Shown piece after piece: positions 51,695 through 61,668 of a DNA stretch of 64,000 nucleotides. Each line of letters opens with the position of its first letter. Within the stretch, counting starts at the first letter, position 1. The notes under the pieces were generated by a model. It was not told where the DNA came from, did no database searches, and was given only the letters and a program-made list of their open reading frames with translations. The stretch covers positions 2,046,001 through 2,110,000 of the forward strand of contig NZ_CP009933.1 of NCBI RefSeq assembly GCF_000968375.1, in the 5' to 3' direction. The position numbers and the translations under genes are program-made. Origin of the DNA: Clostridium scatologenes. GTDB lineage: Bacteria; Bacillota; Clostridia; Clostridiales; Clostridiaceae.

Positions 51695-53554
51695 TTATTT
51701 GATTTTAAATGCAAAAACAGTAATGTCATCTCTTTGCTCATCATTATTTATATACTGCTCAAGAGTGTTCTCAAACTCAAGCTTCATTGAAGCCAAATCT
51801 TTAACTTCACATTTTTCAATCATATTATAAAAACGTTTCTTTCCAAAAGGATAATTTTTTTGGCCTCCATTTTGATGAATAAAGCCATCAGTAGTAACTA
51901 TAAGTATGTCTCCTTCTTCAATTAATATATTTTCATTACATAAATTTTCTTTAAGTTCTATATAATTGTACCCAACTCCTTTAGTTTGTGGCTTAAAAGT
52001 CTTAACTTCTTCACCATTTTTAATATACAAATCTAAGTTAGCACTACAATATAGCAAATTAGATTTTTTACTTATACAAAAGATTGCTATATCCAATCCA
52101 TCATCAACACTTTCTGGATTAGAATTTTTGTTTAAAGTATCCTTAAGCCTAGTATGAAGTTCTTTTAATATTATACTAGGATCATCTTTATTCACATTAA
52201 TAACTATATTATGAAGTATTGCATTTACTGTCATAGTCATAAGAGCACCTGGAACACCATGTCCTGTACAATCTCCTACTGCTAATATAGTTACATCGTC
52301 AATCTGTCTTAGCCAAAAGAAGTCTCCTCCAACTATATCTCTAGGCTTCCAAATTACAAAACTATCTTTAAATGCTTTTCTTATTTCACTATTCAAAGGT
52401 AAAATAGATTCTTGTAATCTTTTAGCATATTCAATACTATCTCTTATTTTTTCATTAGACTCTTTTAACTCCTTAGTTCTAATATTAACCTTATAATCAA
52501 GTTCGCTATTCAACAACATAACTTGTTTGTATGGATTTGCAATTTTTTTAGAAATAAAATAATATAATAACATAAAAAATATTAAAACTAAAATTACAGT
52601 TATAATAGTATTTAATCTTAATGAGTCAATTAAAGAAATACTTTCTTTTCTTGGAATTTTATAAAACAAAGTCCAATCAGTTGAATTTAGCTTACTATAG
52701 GCATAATCTACAATTTCATTATTAGAATCATAATATTGTGCCACTCTAACTTTCTCTATTTGGCTCTTAGGCTCACTTTCAATCTGTTTTACAACATCTA
52801 CTGGCAAAATCCCTTCAACTTTTTTGCCTATATCTTTCCTTTTATCAGAGAGCTTAATTACACCTTTATCATCCACCATCCAAAGACTGCTTTTTTCTCC
52901 CACCTTAAAGTTTTTAAATTCTTTTGTTATGCTATTTAAACTTAAAGCAACACCAGTTATTCCAACAGGATTTTCTACACTTCCCATAATGGTATTTACA
53001 AAAATGAAATCATCATTCATTGCTCTATCATAATTCACATTAAAGCTCATTTCTTTTTTTGATTTAAGCATTTCATAAAACCATGTATCTTCAGGATTAT
53101 TTTCTGATAAAACCACATAATTTTTGTTATTTATCTTCTTATTTGTCTTTTCTCTAAAATAATATTTTTTTGTCTTTACTTCTGCTAGAAAAAAGTAGTT
53201 ATAATCATAAGAAGTTGCAATATTTTTTAGATTATTTAAAACTAAATTTCCAAGTGCTTCATCCTTTTCTTCTCCCTTTACCCATTCTATATTTAGAGGA
53301 TCTCTTGAAAAAATATAAGAAGTTTCAACCGCTCTATTAATCCGTCCATCTATCTTAGCTGCCATTGATTTTACCATAAAAATAATATCCTGTGACTTAG
53401 CTTTCTTTATAAGAGAATTTTTGGTATTTACATATCCTAAAAAAGCTGTAATAATTACTGCAAAGGATATAATTATATTAGATACAAGAAGTATTCTAGA
53501 AACATTTTTTATATAAGAACTGCTAAATTCCTTTGGTGCTTCTTTTCCTTTCAT
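51695..53554 (-). CDS. siaA: SiaA-like membrane sensor PP2C phosphatase
   Basis: 619 residues. Membrane helix (about 17-40), extracytoplasmic Cache-type sensor (about 45-300), second helix (about 315-335), coiled-coil linker with SIEYAKRLQESILP, and a SpoIIE/PP2C domain with metal-binding DIVGGDFFW and GDCTGHGVPGALMTM, ending near residue 610. It would dephosphorylate SiaC in response to an outside signal. Order siaB-siaC-siaA-siaD is one rearrangement of the Pseudomonas set. Confidence 0.85.
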   Translation of the reverse strand: MKGKEAPKEFSSSYIKNVSRILLVSNIIISFAVIITAFLGYVNTKNSLIKKAKSQDIIFMVKSMAAKIDGRINRAVETSYIFSRDPLNIEWVKGEEKDEALGNLVLNNLKNIATSYDYNYFFLAEVKTKKYYFREKTNKKINNKNYVVLSENNPEDTWFYEMLKSKKEMSFNVNYDRAMNDDFIFVNTIMGSVENPVGITGVALSLNSITKEFKNFKVGEKSSLWMVDDKGVIKLSDKRKDIGKKVEGILPVDVVKQIESEPKSQIEKVRVAQYYDSNNEIVDYAYSKLNSTDWTLFYKIPRKESISLIDSLRLNTIITVILVLIFFMLLYYFISKKIANPYKQVMLLNSELDYKVNIRTKELKESNEKIRDSIEYAKRLQESILPLNSEIRKAFKDSFVIWKPRDIVGGDFFWLRQIDDVTILAVGDCTGHGVPGALMTMTVNAILHNIVINVNKDDPSIILKELHTRLKDTLNKNSNPESVDDGLDIAIFCISKKSNLLYCSANLDLYIKNGEEVKTFKPQTKGVGYNYIELKENLCNENILIEEGDILIVTTDGFIHQNGGQKNYPFGKKRFYNMIEKCEVKDLASMKLEFENTLEQYINNDEQRDDITVFAFKIK

Positions 53555-53557
53555 TTT

Positions 53558-53941
53558 TTATTCCTCATCACTAATTGAAATAAAATTAAAAGGAATATCT
53601 ATATCCATTTTAAAATCTTGTCCCATATCATAATCGAATCCATTATCTTCATCATAATACCAATTTATAGTAATATCATTTCCATTATTATAATTAGTAT
53701 TTAACTTGTCAAATAACATAATTAAACACTTTATACTACTAGTATTTATATAGGAAAGTTGAATATCTGCAGTCAGTTTTTCAAATTCAACAAAATATTC
53801 ATCTATCAAATTATAAATAGGCTCGTAAAAACCATAAGCATTTTCTGGATAAGATTCACCTTTAAAAATCAATTTATTATGCTCCGGATCAACCTCCACG
53901 TAAGGAGTACTTTTAGTATTTTCAATAACAAAATTATCCAT
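53558..53941 (-). CDS. siaC: SiaC-like phosphorylatable adaptor (DUF1987)
   Basis: 127 residues; ATG 53941 follows GAGGTGG, and a longer frame would overlap siaB. Length and pattern (STPYVEVDPEHNKLIFKGESYPENAYGFYEPI, then LSYINTSSIKCLI) are those of SiaC. The phospho-site is Thr67 or Ser68 in YINTSS. In the known system SiaB kinase and SiaA phosphatase set its state, and the free form binds and activates SiaD. Confidence 0.85.
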   Translation of the reverse strand: MDNFVIENTKSTPYVEVDPEHNKLIFKGESYPENAYGFYEPIYNLIDEYFVEFEKLTADIQLSYINTSSIKCLIMLFDKLNTNYNNGNDITINWYYDEDNGFDYDMGQDFKMDIDIPFNFISISDEE

Positions 53942-53949
53942 CTTCCACC

Positions 53950-54504
53950 TCATATCCTAACAGTCATTGTGTAATAAGAATATCTATCATCTATTTTTGC
54001 AAAGTTATATTCTATTTTTTCAGTAGCTTTTCTTGCAATTTGAATCAAGCCAAGACCGCATGTACCTTTATTCATATCAATTTCTTTTCTTGATACTTCT
54101 CTAAAATAATTAGTAAGCTCTACATTGTCCATTTCTACTATTTTATCTAGTTTATCTTTCAAAACTGAAATATCTTCATTTAAAATAATATTTCCTGAAT
54201 TTATACAATATCCAGATTCAGTTTTTGAAATAGCTATTACACCAGAACCAGCTATAGTCAAAATCTCTTCTGTATTTTCCTTTGATACTTCATATTGCTT
54301 AATATTTTGAGTTTGCTCAATAAATGTAAAAAAAACCGAGCTAATTTTACTCTTCTTGGCCTGCTGAAGCTGCATTCTCTGCTTTAAGGCTAGTCCAAGT
54401 TCTTCTATTAATCCTTGAGAAAATGTTCCTGAAAATATGAATTCAATGTTTGACTGTCTTAATTTTTTTTGAAGCACATATATTGTATTTTCCAATGTGT
54501 TCAC
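53950..54504 (-). CDS. siaB: SiaB-like protein kinase
   Basis: 184 residues; the pattern EFIFSGTFSQGLIEELGLALKQRMQ at the start and GLGLIQIARKATEKIEYNFAKIDDRYSYYTMTV at the end match the SiaB/DUF6272 family, a GHKL-like fold. It phosphorylates SiaC. First gene of the operon; AAAAAGGAG precedes ATG. The 284-bp gap upstream holds its promoter and the TPM gene's terminator. Confidence 0.8.
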   Translation of the reverse strand: MNTLENTIYVLQKKLRQSNIEFIFSGTFSQGLIEELGLALKQRMQLQQAKKSKISSVFFTFIEQTQNIKQYEVSKENTEEILTIAGSGVIAISKTESGYCINSGNIILNEDISVLKDKLDKIVEMDNVELTNYFREVSRKEIDMNKGTCGLGLIQIARKATEKIEYNFAKIDDRYSYYTMTVRI

Positions 54505-54730
54505 TCCTTTTTAATGAATATTTTACAAATTATTCACTGCAACGATTTATCTTGATAAAGCTTAACAACTATCATTCTTTTATAATTTTTAATAACTACT
54601 TTTCTTATAGAATTTATCAAGAACTACCATTATAAATAATTTTTGAATTTATTATACCACATTTTTATTACAAACCTATTACATTATCAATGATTTATTT
54701 ATTTTAAAATTTAGATACCGAAAATTAACT

Positions 54731-54779
54731 TATGACTATTTAAAAATATATTTACAAATAAACTTGAAATAGTCATAAA
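54731..54779 (-). terminator. Terminator after the TPM-domain gene
   Basis: TTATGACTATTT (54731-54742) pairs perfectly with AAATAGTCATAA (54768-54779), near the 3' end of the TPM gene. Confidence 0.6.
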
Positions 54780-54788
54780 TTATTAATT

Positions 54789-55577
54789 TTACCAACTTCC
54801 TGAAGAACCACCTCCACTAGAGCTTCCTCCTCCGAATCCACCTTGGTTACCTCCACCAAAGCCTCCACTGCCTCCTCTCGGGCCTCCCCCAAAAGAATTC
54901 CAAAACATCAAATAAAATAGGAATTTAGTTATCCTTGCTTTGTTAAATAAAACATCCAATGCAAAAGCACCTAGAATATAGTATATTATTACAGGATTTA
55001 TAGAAACTGATTTTTGCTGTTGCGCAATTTGATTACTCCCTTGTAAGCTAACATTATATTCTTTGGCTATATCTCTTGTAAAGATTGAATATACATTTTT
55101 TAAACCTTCCCCATATCTTCCCTCCTTAAAAAGTGGGACTGCTTCACTATTCATTATTCTAGAAGAATATATATCTGTAATTACACCTTCAAGTCCTCTT
55201 CCTACTTCCACTCTCCACTTTTTATCATTTATTGATAACAATATTAAAAGACCATTATCCTTACCTTTTTGTCCAATTCCCCAATTTCTAAAAAGTTCAT
55301 TAGAATAAGATTCTATATCTCTTCCTTCAAGTGAACTGATTACAACAATTACTGCTTGTGAACCAGTCTTACTTTCCAGTTCACTACCAATGGATACAAT
55401 ATAATTTTTAGAATCCTCATCAACAATGCCTACATAATCATTTACATATTTTAATTTAGTTGGTACAGGTATATTTGCAGCTCCTTTTACAAAACAAGGC
55501 AAAATCAAAATTAACACAGAAATTATTATACCTAAAGATGATAAAATCACCTTTAACTTGGTATTTACTTTATTCAT
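54789..55577 (-). CDS. TPM-domain (YgcG-like) secreted/membrane protein
   Basis: 262 residues. Signal peptide (about 8-33), TPM domain (about 42-170; VNDYVGIVDEDSKNYI, GQKGKDNGLLILLSINDKKWRVEVGRGLEGVITD), a membrane helix near 205-225, and a Gly/Ser-rich tail ending SSSGGGSSGSW. Such proteins pair with LemA across bacteria; role unclear, perhaps photosystem-independent membrane protein maintenance. The lemA gene lies directly upstream. Confidence 0.85.
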   Translation of the reverse strand: MNKVNTKLKVILSSLGIIISVLILILPCFVKGAANIPVPTKLKYVNDYVGIVDEDSKNYIVSIGSELESKTGSQAVIVVISSLEGRDIESYSNELFRNWGIGQKGKDNGLLILLSINDKKWRVEVGRGLEGVITDIYSSRIMNSEAVPLFKEGRYGEGLKNVYSIFTRDIAKEYNVSLQGSNQIAQQQKSVSINPVIIYYILGAFALDVLFNKARITKFLFYLMFWNSFGGGPRGGSGGFGGGNQGGFGGGSSSGGGSSGSW

Positions 55578-55660
55578 TTAAATTTTCCATTTTAGATTAT
55601 CTAAAATAGCTTTTTTACAACCTAGTCTATCAATCAATCAATCTTAGGTTGTAATCTAAA

Positions 55661-56230
55661 CTATCTTGTAAAATTCACCTTTGGAACTTCCTGTGCTCCT
55701 TGACTAGCCTTATAATATGTTTTTTGAGAAAAACCAAACATACCTGAAATTATTGAATTTGGAAACCTTCTTATGGATGTATTATAGTTATTCACAGCAG
55801 TATTATAATCTTGTCTAGCAATTCCTATTCTATTTTCTGTGCCCTCCAAAGCAATAGATAAATCTTTAAAATTTTGATTGGATTTTAAATCTGGATATCT
55901 TTCAACAATTACCAAAAGTCTTGAAAGTGAGGATGAAAGCTCTGCATCTGCATTTGCTCTATCAGTAACTGTCTGTGCTCCAGCAAGCTTAGCTCGTGCA
56001 TTTGCCACATCTGTAAATATTGTTTTTTCTTGAGCTGCATAACCTTTTACAGTTTCAACTAAGTTTGGTATCAAATCTGATCTTCTTTGCAGCTGAGTAT
56101 CAATATTAGCCTGTGCTGCACTAACTTTCTGCTCTAATCCTACAATAGAATTATAACTACCTATTAAAGGTAAAAATATAATTAACAATATTCCTATGAC
56201 AATTAAAGACGTTTTTAATCTTCTACTCAT
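55661..56230 (-). CDS. lemA: LemA family protein
   Basis: 189 residues; ATG 56230 follows GGTGGTG, preferred over an ATG five codons upstream. One N-terminal membrane helix (about 8-27), then the LemA helical bundle (GLEQKVSAAQANIDTQLQRRSDLIPNLVETVKGYAAQEKTIF, ENRIGIARQDYNTAVNNYN). Cotranscribed with the TPM gene. Confidence 0.9.
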   Translation of the reverse strand: MSRRLKTSLIVIGILLIIFLPLIGSYNSIVGLEQKVSAAQANIDTQLQRRSDLIPNLVETVKGYAAQEKTIFTDVANARAKLAGAQTVTDRANADAELSSSLSRLLVIVERYPDLKSNQNFKDLSIALEGTENRIGIARQDYNTAVNNYNTSIRRFPNSIISGMFGFSQKTYYKASQGAQEVPKVNFTR

Positions 56231-56327
56231 TTGATGCACCACCATTTTTTATAATAGTATATTTATTTTAAGGAATTCTTTTAATAAATATACTAGTGTA
56301 TCAAATTTTAATTTCTTCAACCAAAAT

Positions 56328-56358
56328 AAGCCCATATATTTAAAAAACATATGGGCTT
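56328..56358 (-). terminator. Terminator of the ABC permease operon
   Basis: AAGCCCATAT (56328-56337) pairs perfectly with ATATGGGCTT (56349-56358), right after the permease stop on the minus strand. Confidence 0.75.
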
Positions 56359-56362
56359 GTAA

Positions 56363-58798
56363 TTATTCATTATATCTAACTCTATCTATTACAGATTCTT
56401 TTCTAAGTGATCTTTCTCCAATATAGGTTATGACACCTTGAATGCATACAAGTGCCATAACAACTAATATTACAGGCATGAATGGCAATTTATATCCGCT
56501 GCTTTTTGCAAATTCCATATTCAAATAAAGCACATAAGAAAGTGAAATTCCTAAAATAACAGATACTATTATGCTTATACCTGAATAATACAATCCTTCT
56601 ATTTGCAGCAATTTTCTAAGCTGAGTGCTTGAAAGTCCTACAGCTTCCATCATTCCAAATTCTTTTTTCCTTGCCATTATGCTTGTAAACATAGTATTTA
56701 TAGAATTTAAAATTCCTATTAAACCTATGATGGATATTAAACTGACAGCAGCAAGTCCCATCCCCTTATACTCTAAGTCCTGTTTTTGTTTATACTCTTT
56801 TCTATCAAAAAATATGGCATTATCATTTTCCTTTGATATACTCTCCAAGCTCTTTTTTACATTACTATAACTTTCATTATTAATATCAATACATAGCTTT
56901 CCTATTCTATTATCATTAAGAATCTTTGAATAAGCTGCTTCATGGGTTATAAATTGTGGTCCAACAGCAATATAGCCAAGCCATCTTGTATTATAACTAA
57001 CTATAGCTGATATAGTAAATTCTCTTTTTATTGAATTATTTTCATTTTTATCTTCTAATGTGATCTTATCTCCAACTTTAAGAGGATTTCCAGTAGTGTG
57101 ATTATCTTTATTATAATTTACCATAACAACTTCATCTTTATTTTTTAAACTTTCTTTAGAAATTTCACCCTGTAAAAGATTGTTTTTTAACTCCTCTAGC
57201 ATAGAGTCATCGAAACCAAAAAAGTCACAATTTATATAAGAAAAATTTTTCGTATCATCACTTTTAACTTCATTATTAACTTTATTTAGTATCCTCTTAT
57301 CTGCTGTAAAAAGCTGTTCATGCTTAAGTATATTTATTTTTTCAATTCCCTTTATTGCCTTTACTTTACTTAATACATACTTATTTAAAGGATCACTGCC
57401 ATCATCCCTGCCGTGAAGAGTTAATCTAGATGAAGTTAGCTCAAAGTCACTAGTTACATGATTATCTTGATTGTTCTTTAAACTAGAAAACATTGAAAAA
57501 AACACTATGAACAGTATCCCTGTTAACGACATTGACACTATAGTAGTAATGGTTCTCTTTTTACTTCTCCAAAGATTCAAATAAGCTAACCTTCTTAATG
57601 TAATTATTCCTTTAGACTTTCTTTCTTTTTTCTTTGAATTTAACTCTACTCCACTATACCGGATTGCTTCAATAGGAGATACTTTAGCTGCAATTTTACT
57701 TGGCTTTCTAAGAGATATTGCTACTGTAACTAAACTTACAAAAGCAGATAATATAACTATATATGGTGAAGTTTCTAATGTCAGCTTTACATTTAAAGGA
57801 ATCAAAGGTATTATAAGCAAGCTTAAAAGATGTCCTAAAATAATACCTCCAGGAATTCCTATAAGTGCCAACATCAATCCTTCCCTAAATATAATCCTTT
57901 TGATCTGTTTCTTAGTTGCTCCTAAAGCGGATAATAATCCAAACTGAGTTATTCTCTCTTTAATGGAAATGTAAAAAATATTATATATTACAAGTACTGT
58001 TGCCAGCACTACTACAACTCCGGCAATACCTGCAGGTATAAGAACATCTTTAGATAGTCCTAATGCATTTATATACATTTTATTTACACTTATATTTTTG
58101 TCACTAAGTCCTACACTATGCCCTACTTCATAAGCAGTATTTGAAATGTTTCTTCCCTTTACCTTTGCAGTTACTTGATTAAATCTGTATTCAGATTTTA
58201 CATTTTTTAAAATATAATTTTTTGAAACTACAGCTATTGCTTTATATAGCTCTGTTCTCATAAGTTCACTATCTTCTAAAATTCCACAAAGAACAAATTC
58301 TCCTTTGCCTTCATATTTATATTCGTTATTTTCCTGACTATAAGAAAGATTAACCTTCTCTCCTATTTTGGGTTTAACACCCATCTTTTCCAGCATCCAT
58401 TTAGGCATAGCTATATCATTTTCTTTTTCAGGCCACTTACCTTCCTTCAATCTGAAATAATCGGTTGCATCTCCTGTAGACTTATCTACATAACACATTT
58501 CAATTGAATAAGGTATATACTTACTATTGAATCCTAACCCTATATATTCATTTACCGAGGTAAGCTTCTTATTGTTTTTTAGCATTTCAATCTGCTTTTC
58601 ACTGACATTCTCATACTCAACATGCAAATCACCAGTTTGAGCTGCAATTTGTTTTACTTCCATTTGCTGAATACTGTAAGATAAAATACCTATTGTAGCT
58701 ATTAAGCAGGTAGACAGCATTATAGCTATAATAACTAGTACATTTTTTAACTTATTTACTTTTAAATTTTTTCTTGAAAGGTTTGATAAACTATTCAT
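56363..58798 (-). CDS. ABC transporter permease, FtsX/MacB-like, large
   Basis: 811 residues, about eight membrane helices: an N-terminal one (about 18-40), an extracytoplasmic domain, a three-helix FtsX block with FGLLSALGATKKQIKRIIFREG, a second extracytoplasmic domain, and a C-terminal FtsX block with FGMMEAVGLSSTQLRKLLQIEG. It works with the ATPase upstream, whose 3' end it overlaps by 8 bases. Likely exports or frees antimicrobial peptides or envelope lipids. Confidence 0.85.
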   Translation of the reverse strand: MNSLSNLSRKNLKVNKLKNVLVIIAIMLSTCLIATIGILSYSIQQMEVKQIAAQTGDLHVEYENVSEKQIEMLKNNKKLTSVNEYIGLGFNSKYIPYSIEMCYVDKSTGDATDYFRLKEGKWPEKENDIAMPKWMLEKMGVKPKIGEKVNLSYSQENNEYKYEGKGEFVLCGILEDSELMRTELYKAIAVVSKNYILKNVKSEYRFNQVTAKVKGRNISNTAYEVGHSVGLSDKNISVNKMYINALGLSKDVLIPAGIAGVVVVLATVLVIYNIFYISIKERITQFGLLSALGATKKQIKRIIFREGLMLALIGIPGGIILGHLLSLLIIPLIPLNVKLTLETSPYIVILSAFVSLVTVAISLRKPSKIAAKVSPIEAIRYSGVELNSKKKERKSKGIITLRRLAYLNLWRSKKRTITTIVSMSLTGILFIVFFSMFSSLKNNQDNHVTSDFELTSSRLTLHGRDDGSDPLNKYVLSKVKAIKGIEKINILKHEQLFTADKRILNKVNNEVKSDDTKNFSYINCDFFGFDDSMLEELKNNLLQGEISKESLKNKDEVVMVNYNKDNHTTGNPLKVGDKITLEDKNENNSIKREFTISAIVSYNTRWLGYIAVGPQFITHEAAYSKILNDNRIGKLCIDINNESYSNVKKSLESISKENDNAIFFDRKEYKQKQDLEYKGMGLAAVSLISIIGLIGILNSINTMFTSIMARKKEFGMMEAVGLSSTQLRKLLQIEGLYYSGISIIVSVILGISLSYVLYLNMEFAKSSGYKLPFMPVILVVMALVCIQGVITYIGERSLRKESVIDRVRYNE

Positions 58799-59471
58799 TT
58801 CTCAAACCTCCCACTATTTTTCCATCTTCTATTCTTATTACCCTATCAGCCATTTGAGCTACTTTATCATTATGAGTTATCATAACTAAAGTTTGATGAT
58901 ACTTTTTTACAGACAATTTAAGAAGATTCATAACTTCCTGTCCCGTTTTAGAATCAAGATTTCCTGTAGGTTCATCAGCTAAAATAATTGAAGGCTTAGT
59001 GGATAAAGCTCTTGCTATTGCAACTCTCTGCTGTTGTCCTCCTGACAGTGCATTGGTGAGCATATTCTTTTTATTATAAATACCTAAAGTCTCCATTAAT
59101 TCTTCTATATAAACTTCGTCCACCTCTTTTCCATCTAACCCTATTGGAAACACCACATTTTCCCATACATTTAACACTGGAATTAAGTTAAAGGATTGAA
59201 AAACAAAGCCTATTTTTCTCCTTCTAAATACAGCAAGCTTATCATCCTTCATTGAATAAATATCCTTACCATCAATAAACACTTTGCCAGCTGTTGGTCT
59301 ATCCAATCCTCCTAGCAAATGCAAAAGTGTACTCTTACCTGAACCTGAAGTTCCAACAACAGCTGTAAACTCGCCTTCATTTATATCTAAATTTACATTA
59401 TCTAAAGCTTTTACTAGGCTTTCACCTTTTCCATAGTATTTCTTCAATTCACTTGTCTTTAATATTTCCAT
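58791..59471 (-). CDS. ABC transporter ATPase, LolD/MacB-like
   Basis: 226 residues. Walker A GTSGSGKST, signature LSGGQQQR, Walker B IILADEP and MITHND are intact. Size and motifs fit LolD/MacB-type ATPases for FtsX permeases. GAGGTAAT-like ribosome site. It is 91 bases downstream of the kinase gene and probably in the same transcription unit. Confidence 0.9.
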   Translation of the reverse strand: MEILKTSELKKYYGKGESLVKALDNVNLDINEGEFTAVVGTSGSGKSTLLHLLGGLDRPTAGKVFIDGKDIYSMKDDKLAVFRRRKIGFVFQSFNLIPVLNVWENVVFPIGLDGKEVDEVYIEELMETLGIYNKKNMLTNALSGGQQQRVAIARALSTKPSIILADEPTGNLDSKTGQEVMNLLKLSVKKYHQTLVMITHNDKVAQMADRVIRIEDGKIVGGLRNE

Positions 59472-59562
59472 AGTATTACCTCCAACTTTACATTATAGAT
59501 TTGCAATCAATTTAGCCTATATCTATAATTAAAGCATAGCATCATATTCTTTCATTTTGCTT

Positions 59563-60822
59563 TCAACTTTCATAACAATTTTGTAAGAAAAGACTAAAGG
59601 TAGTTCCTATGTCCTTTTGGGATTGAACCGTTATGCAGCCCCCCTGTTCTTCCAGTATCTTTCTCGTAAGATACAAGCCTACACCAGAGCCTTCTGATGC
59701 CTGTACTACTTTCGATTTTCCTCTATAAAATCTCTTAAAAATATTATTAATTTCTTCTTCTTCTATGCCTATTCCATTGTCTTTTATGTCTATTGTTGTA
59801 CAAGTTTCCATTTTATTTATAGTAATTTTTATTTTTCCTCCTTTTTTTGTGTATTTAATTGCATTTTCTATAACATTAACAATTGCTTCCTTTGTCCATT
59901 TACAATCATAAAAAGTAAAAATGCTTTTACTCTCTTCTAATCTTATGTCTATATCCTTTTCTTCCGCCTTTAAATACACATCATTAACTGCTCTAAATAT
60001 AGTTTCTTTTATGTCCACTTTTTCCTTTTTCAAATTAATCATACCTGCTTCTAGTCTCGATAATTTTACTAAAGAACTAGTTAACCATTCCAGTTTCTTT
60101 ATATCTTCTTTACTTCTATTTAAAAATTCCATTCTTTCTAAATTTTCCACACCATCTTCTAATAAAAGTGAATTGAACATCTTTATAGATGCTAGAGGGG
60201 TTTTCAATTGATGTGATATATCAGTTATTAAAGATTTTATATTTTCCTTTTCTTTTTCTAAGGACTCAAAGCTTATTTTAAGTCTTCTTGACATTTGCTC
60301 AAATTGAGTAGAAATTCTTGACAATATTCCTTCTTCTTCATCACATATATTTACTGAGTAATCTCCATCCATTAATTTATCTATATTACTTGAAAAAGCT
60401 TCTAATGTTTGTTCAAAACATTTGCTTCCTTTCAAAAATAAAATAACATTTAACATAATCATAATTAAAAAAGCTGCAATATTTAATTTTGCAAATTTAT
60501 AAAAACTATCTCTAAAAATATCATCTTGAAAAGCTCTTGTATCCATATTATATCCATATTTTATCAAAGTTTCATTTCCTGTCTTTACAAACTTTTCATC
60601 ATCTTTATTTATAACTGTTTTTACTATTTCTACTTCTTTATCTGGATATACACTTACAAGCTTTCCTACTACATTTTGATTTAACTGAATTTGATTTCTG
60701 TGGATTTGCTCTAAAAAATAATACTGTATAGCTAAAAAAATGAAACACATGGAAAATAAGCTTATTACTAATGTGGTAAGCAGCCTTTTTAGTAAAGGTT
60801 CTTTTTTTATATAATCAATCAT
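59563..60822 (-). CDS. Membrane sensor histidine kinase
   Basis: 419 residues. Two membrane helices (about 16-36 and 110-132) flank a small extracytoplasmic domain; a HAMP-like segment, phospho-acceptor His in ITDISHQLKTPLASIKMF, and an ATPase domain with DNGIGIEEEEINNIF and GSGVGLYL. The gene start overlaps the regulator stop (ATGA). Partner of the regulator encoded at 60819. Confidence 0.88.
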   Translation of the reverse strand: MIDYIKKEPLLKRLLTTLVISLFSMCFIFLAIQYYFLEQIHRNQIQLNQNVVGKLVSVYPDKEVEIVKTVINKDDEKFVKTGNETLIKYGYNMDTRAFQDDIFRDSFYKFAKLNIAAFLIMIMLNVILFLKGSKCFEQTLEAFSSNIDKLMDGDYSVNICDEEEGILSRISTQFEQMSRRLKISFESLEKEKENIKSLITDISHQLKTPLASIKMFNSLLLEDGVENLERMEFLNRSKEDIKKLEWLTSSLVKLSRLEAGMINLKKEKVDIKETIFRAVNDVYLKAEEKDIDIRLEESKSIFTFYDCKWTKEAIVNVIENAIKYTKKGGKIKITINKMETCTTIDIKDNGIGIEEEEINNIFKRFYRGKSKVVQASEGSGVGLYLTRKILEEQGGCITVQSQKDIGTTFSLFLQNCYES

Positions 60823-61505
60823 TTCACACCCCCCTCAGACCATATATATCCTATACCTCTCACAGTTTTAATATACTTAGGTTTCGAAGGATTTAACTCT
60901 ATCTTTTCTCTAAGCCTTCTTATATTTACAGCAATTGTATTGGAATCCACAAAATCTCCATCTAAATCCCATAATTCATTCAAAAGCTGTTCCTTCTTGA
61001 TAATTTGTCCATTATTAATCATTAAGTATTTTAAAAGTCTTAATTCTGTTTTGCTTAAATCAATTTGTTTTTCATCCTTTAACACCTTCATCTCCTCAGT
61101 ATAAAAAGCTATATTCCCCGAAACAATTTTAGAGCTGCTGCTACTGATGTTTCTTCTAAGAAGTGCATTTATCCTTGACATTAAAACCATAAAACTGAAA
61201 GGTTTTGTAATATAATCATCTGCACCCATGTCAAGACCAGTAACTATATCCACTTCCTCATCACAAGCAGTTAAAAATATAATTAAAACTCCACTTTGCT
61301 TTCTTATTTCACTGCAAAATTCAAAACCATTTCCATCAGGAAGCCCTATATCTAATATAATCAAATCTAATGATGTGTTATTAAATATTTCTCTTCCTTC
61401 TTCTAAATTTTTAGCAGTAAAAACCTTCATACCTTCCTTATTCAGTTTAAAACTAATTCCTCTATTTAAGGATTCATCATCTTCCACAAGTAAAATATTC
61501 TTCAT
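60819..61505 (-). CDS. OmpR-family response regulator
   Basis: 228 residues: receiver domain with VEDDES and phospho-Asp in LIILDIGLPDGNGFE, the KPFSF lysine, and a winged helix ending KPKYIKTVRGIGYIWSEG. AGGAGG precedes ATG 61505. It probably controls the ABC transporter genes immediately downstream. Confidence 0.9.
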   Translation of the reverse strand: MKNILLVEDDESLNRGISFKLNKEGMKVFTAKNLEEGREIFNNTSLDLIILDIGLPDGNGFEFCSEIRKQSGVLIIFLTACDEEVDIVTGLDMGADDYITKPFSFMVLMSRINALLRRNISSSSSKIVSGNIAFYTEEMKVLKDEKQIDLSKTELRLLKYLMINNGQIIKKEQLLNELWDLDGDFVDSNTIAVNIRRLREKIELNPSKPKYIKTVRGIGYIWSEGGVK

Positions 61506-61532
61506 ATAAACCTCCTAAGCACAAAACATTTT

Positions 61533-61622
61533 TTCAGAGGACAATTAACAGTGAAGGTTGATTTTTTGCTAACACAGAAAAATCCTCCTTCACCGCCCTC
61601 TGTTAATTGTCAAATGTCCTCT
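61533..61622 (-). other. Long imperfect hairpin between DUF445 and regulator genes
   Basis: GAGGAC and ACAATTAACA...GTGAAGG on the left match TGTTAATTGT...GTCCTC and CCTTCAC on the right with bulges. It spans about 88 bp in the 163-bp gap. It may terminate the DUF445 transcript or act in the 5' leader of the regulator operon. Confidence 0.55.
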
Positions 61623-61668
61623 AAAAGTACTCTAGATAAATTTCTTAATGCAGCATCCCATATTATAA

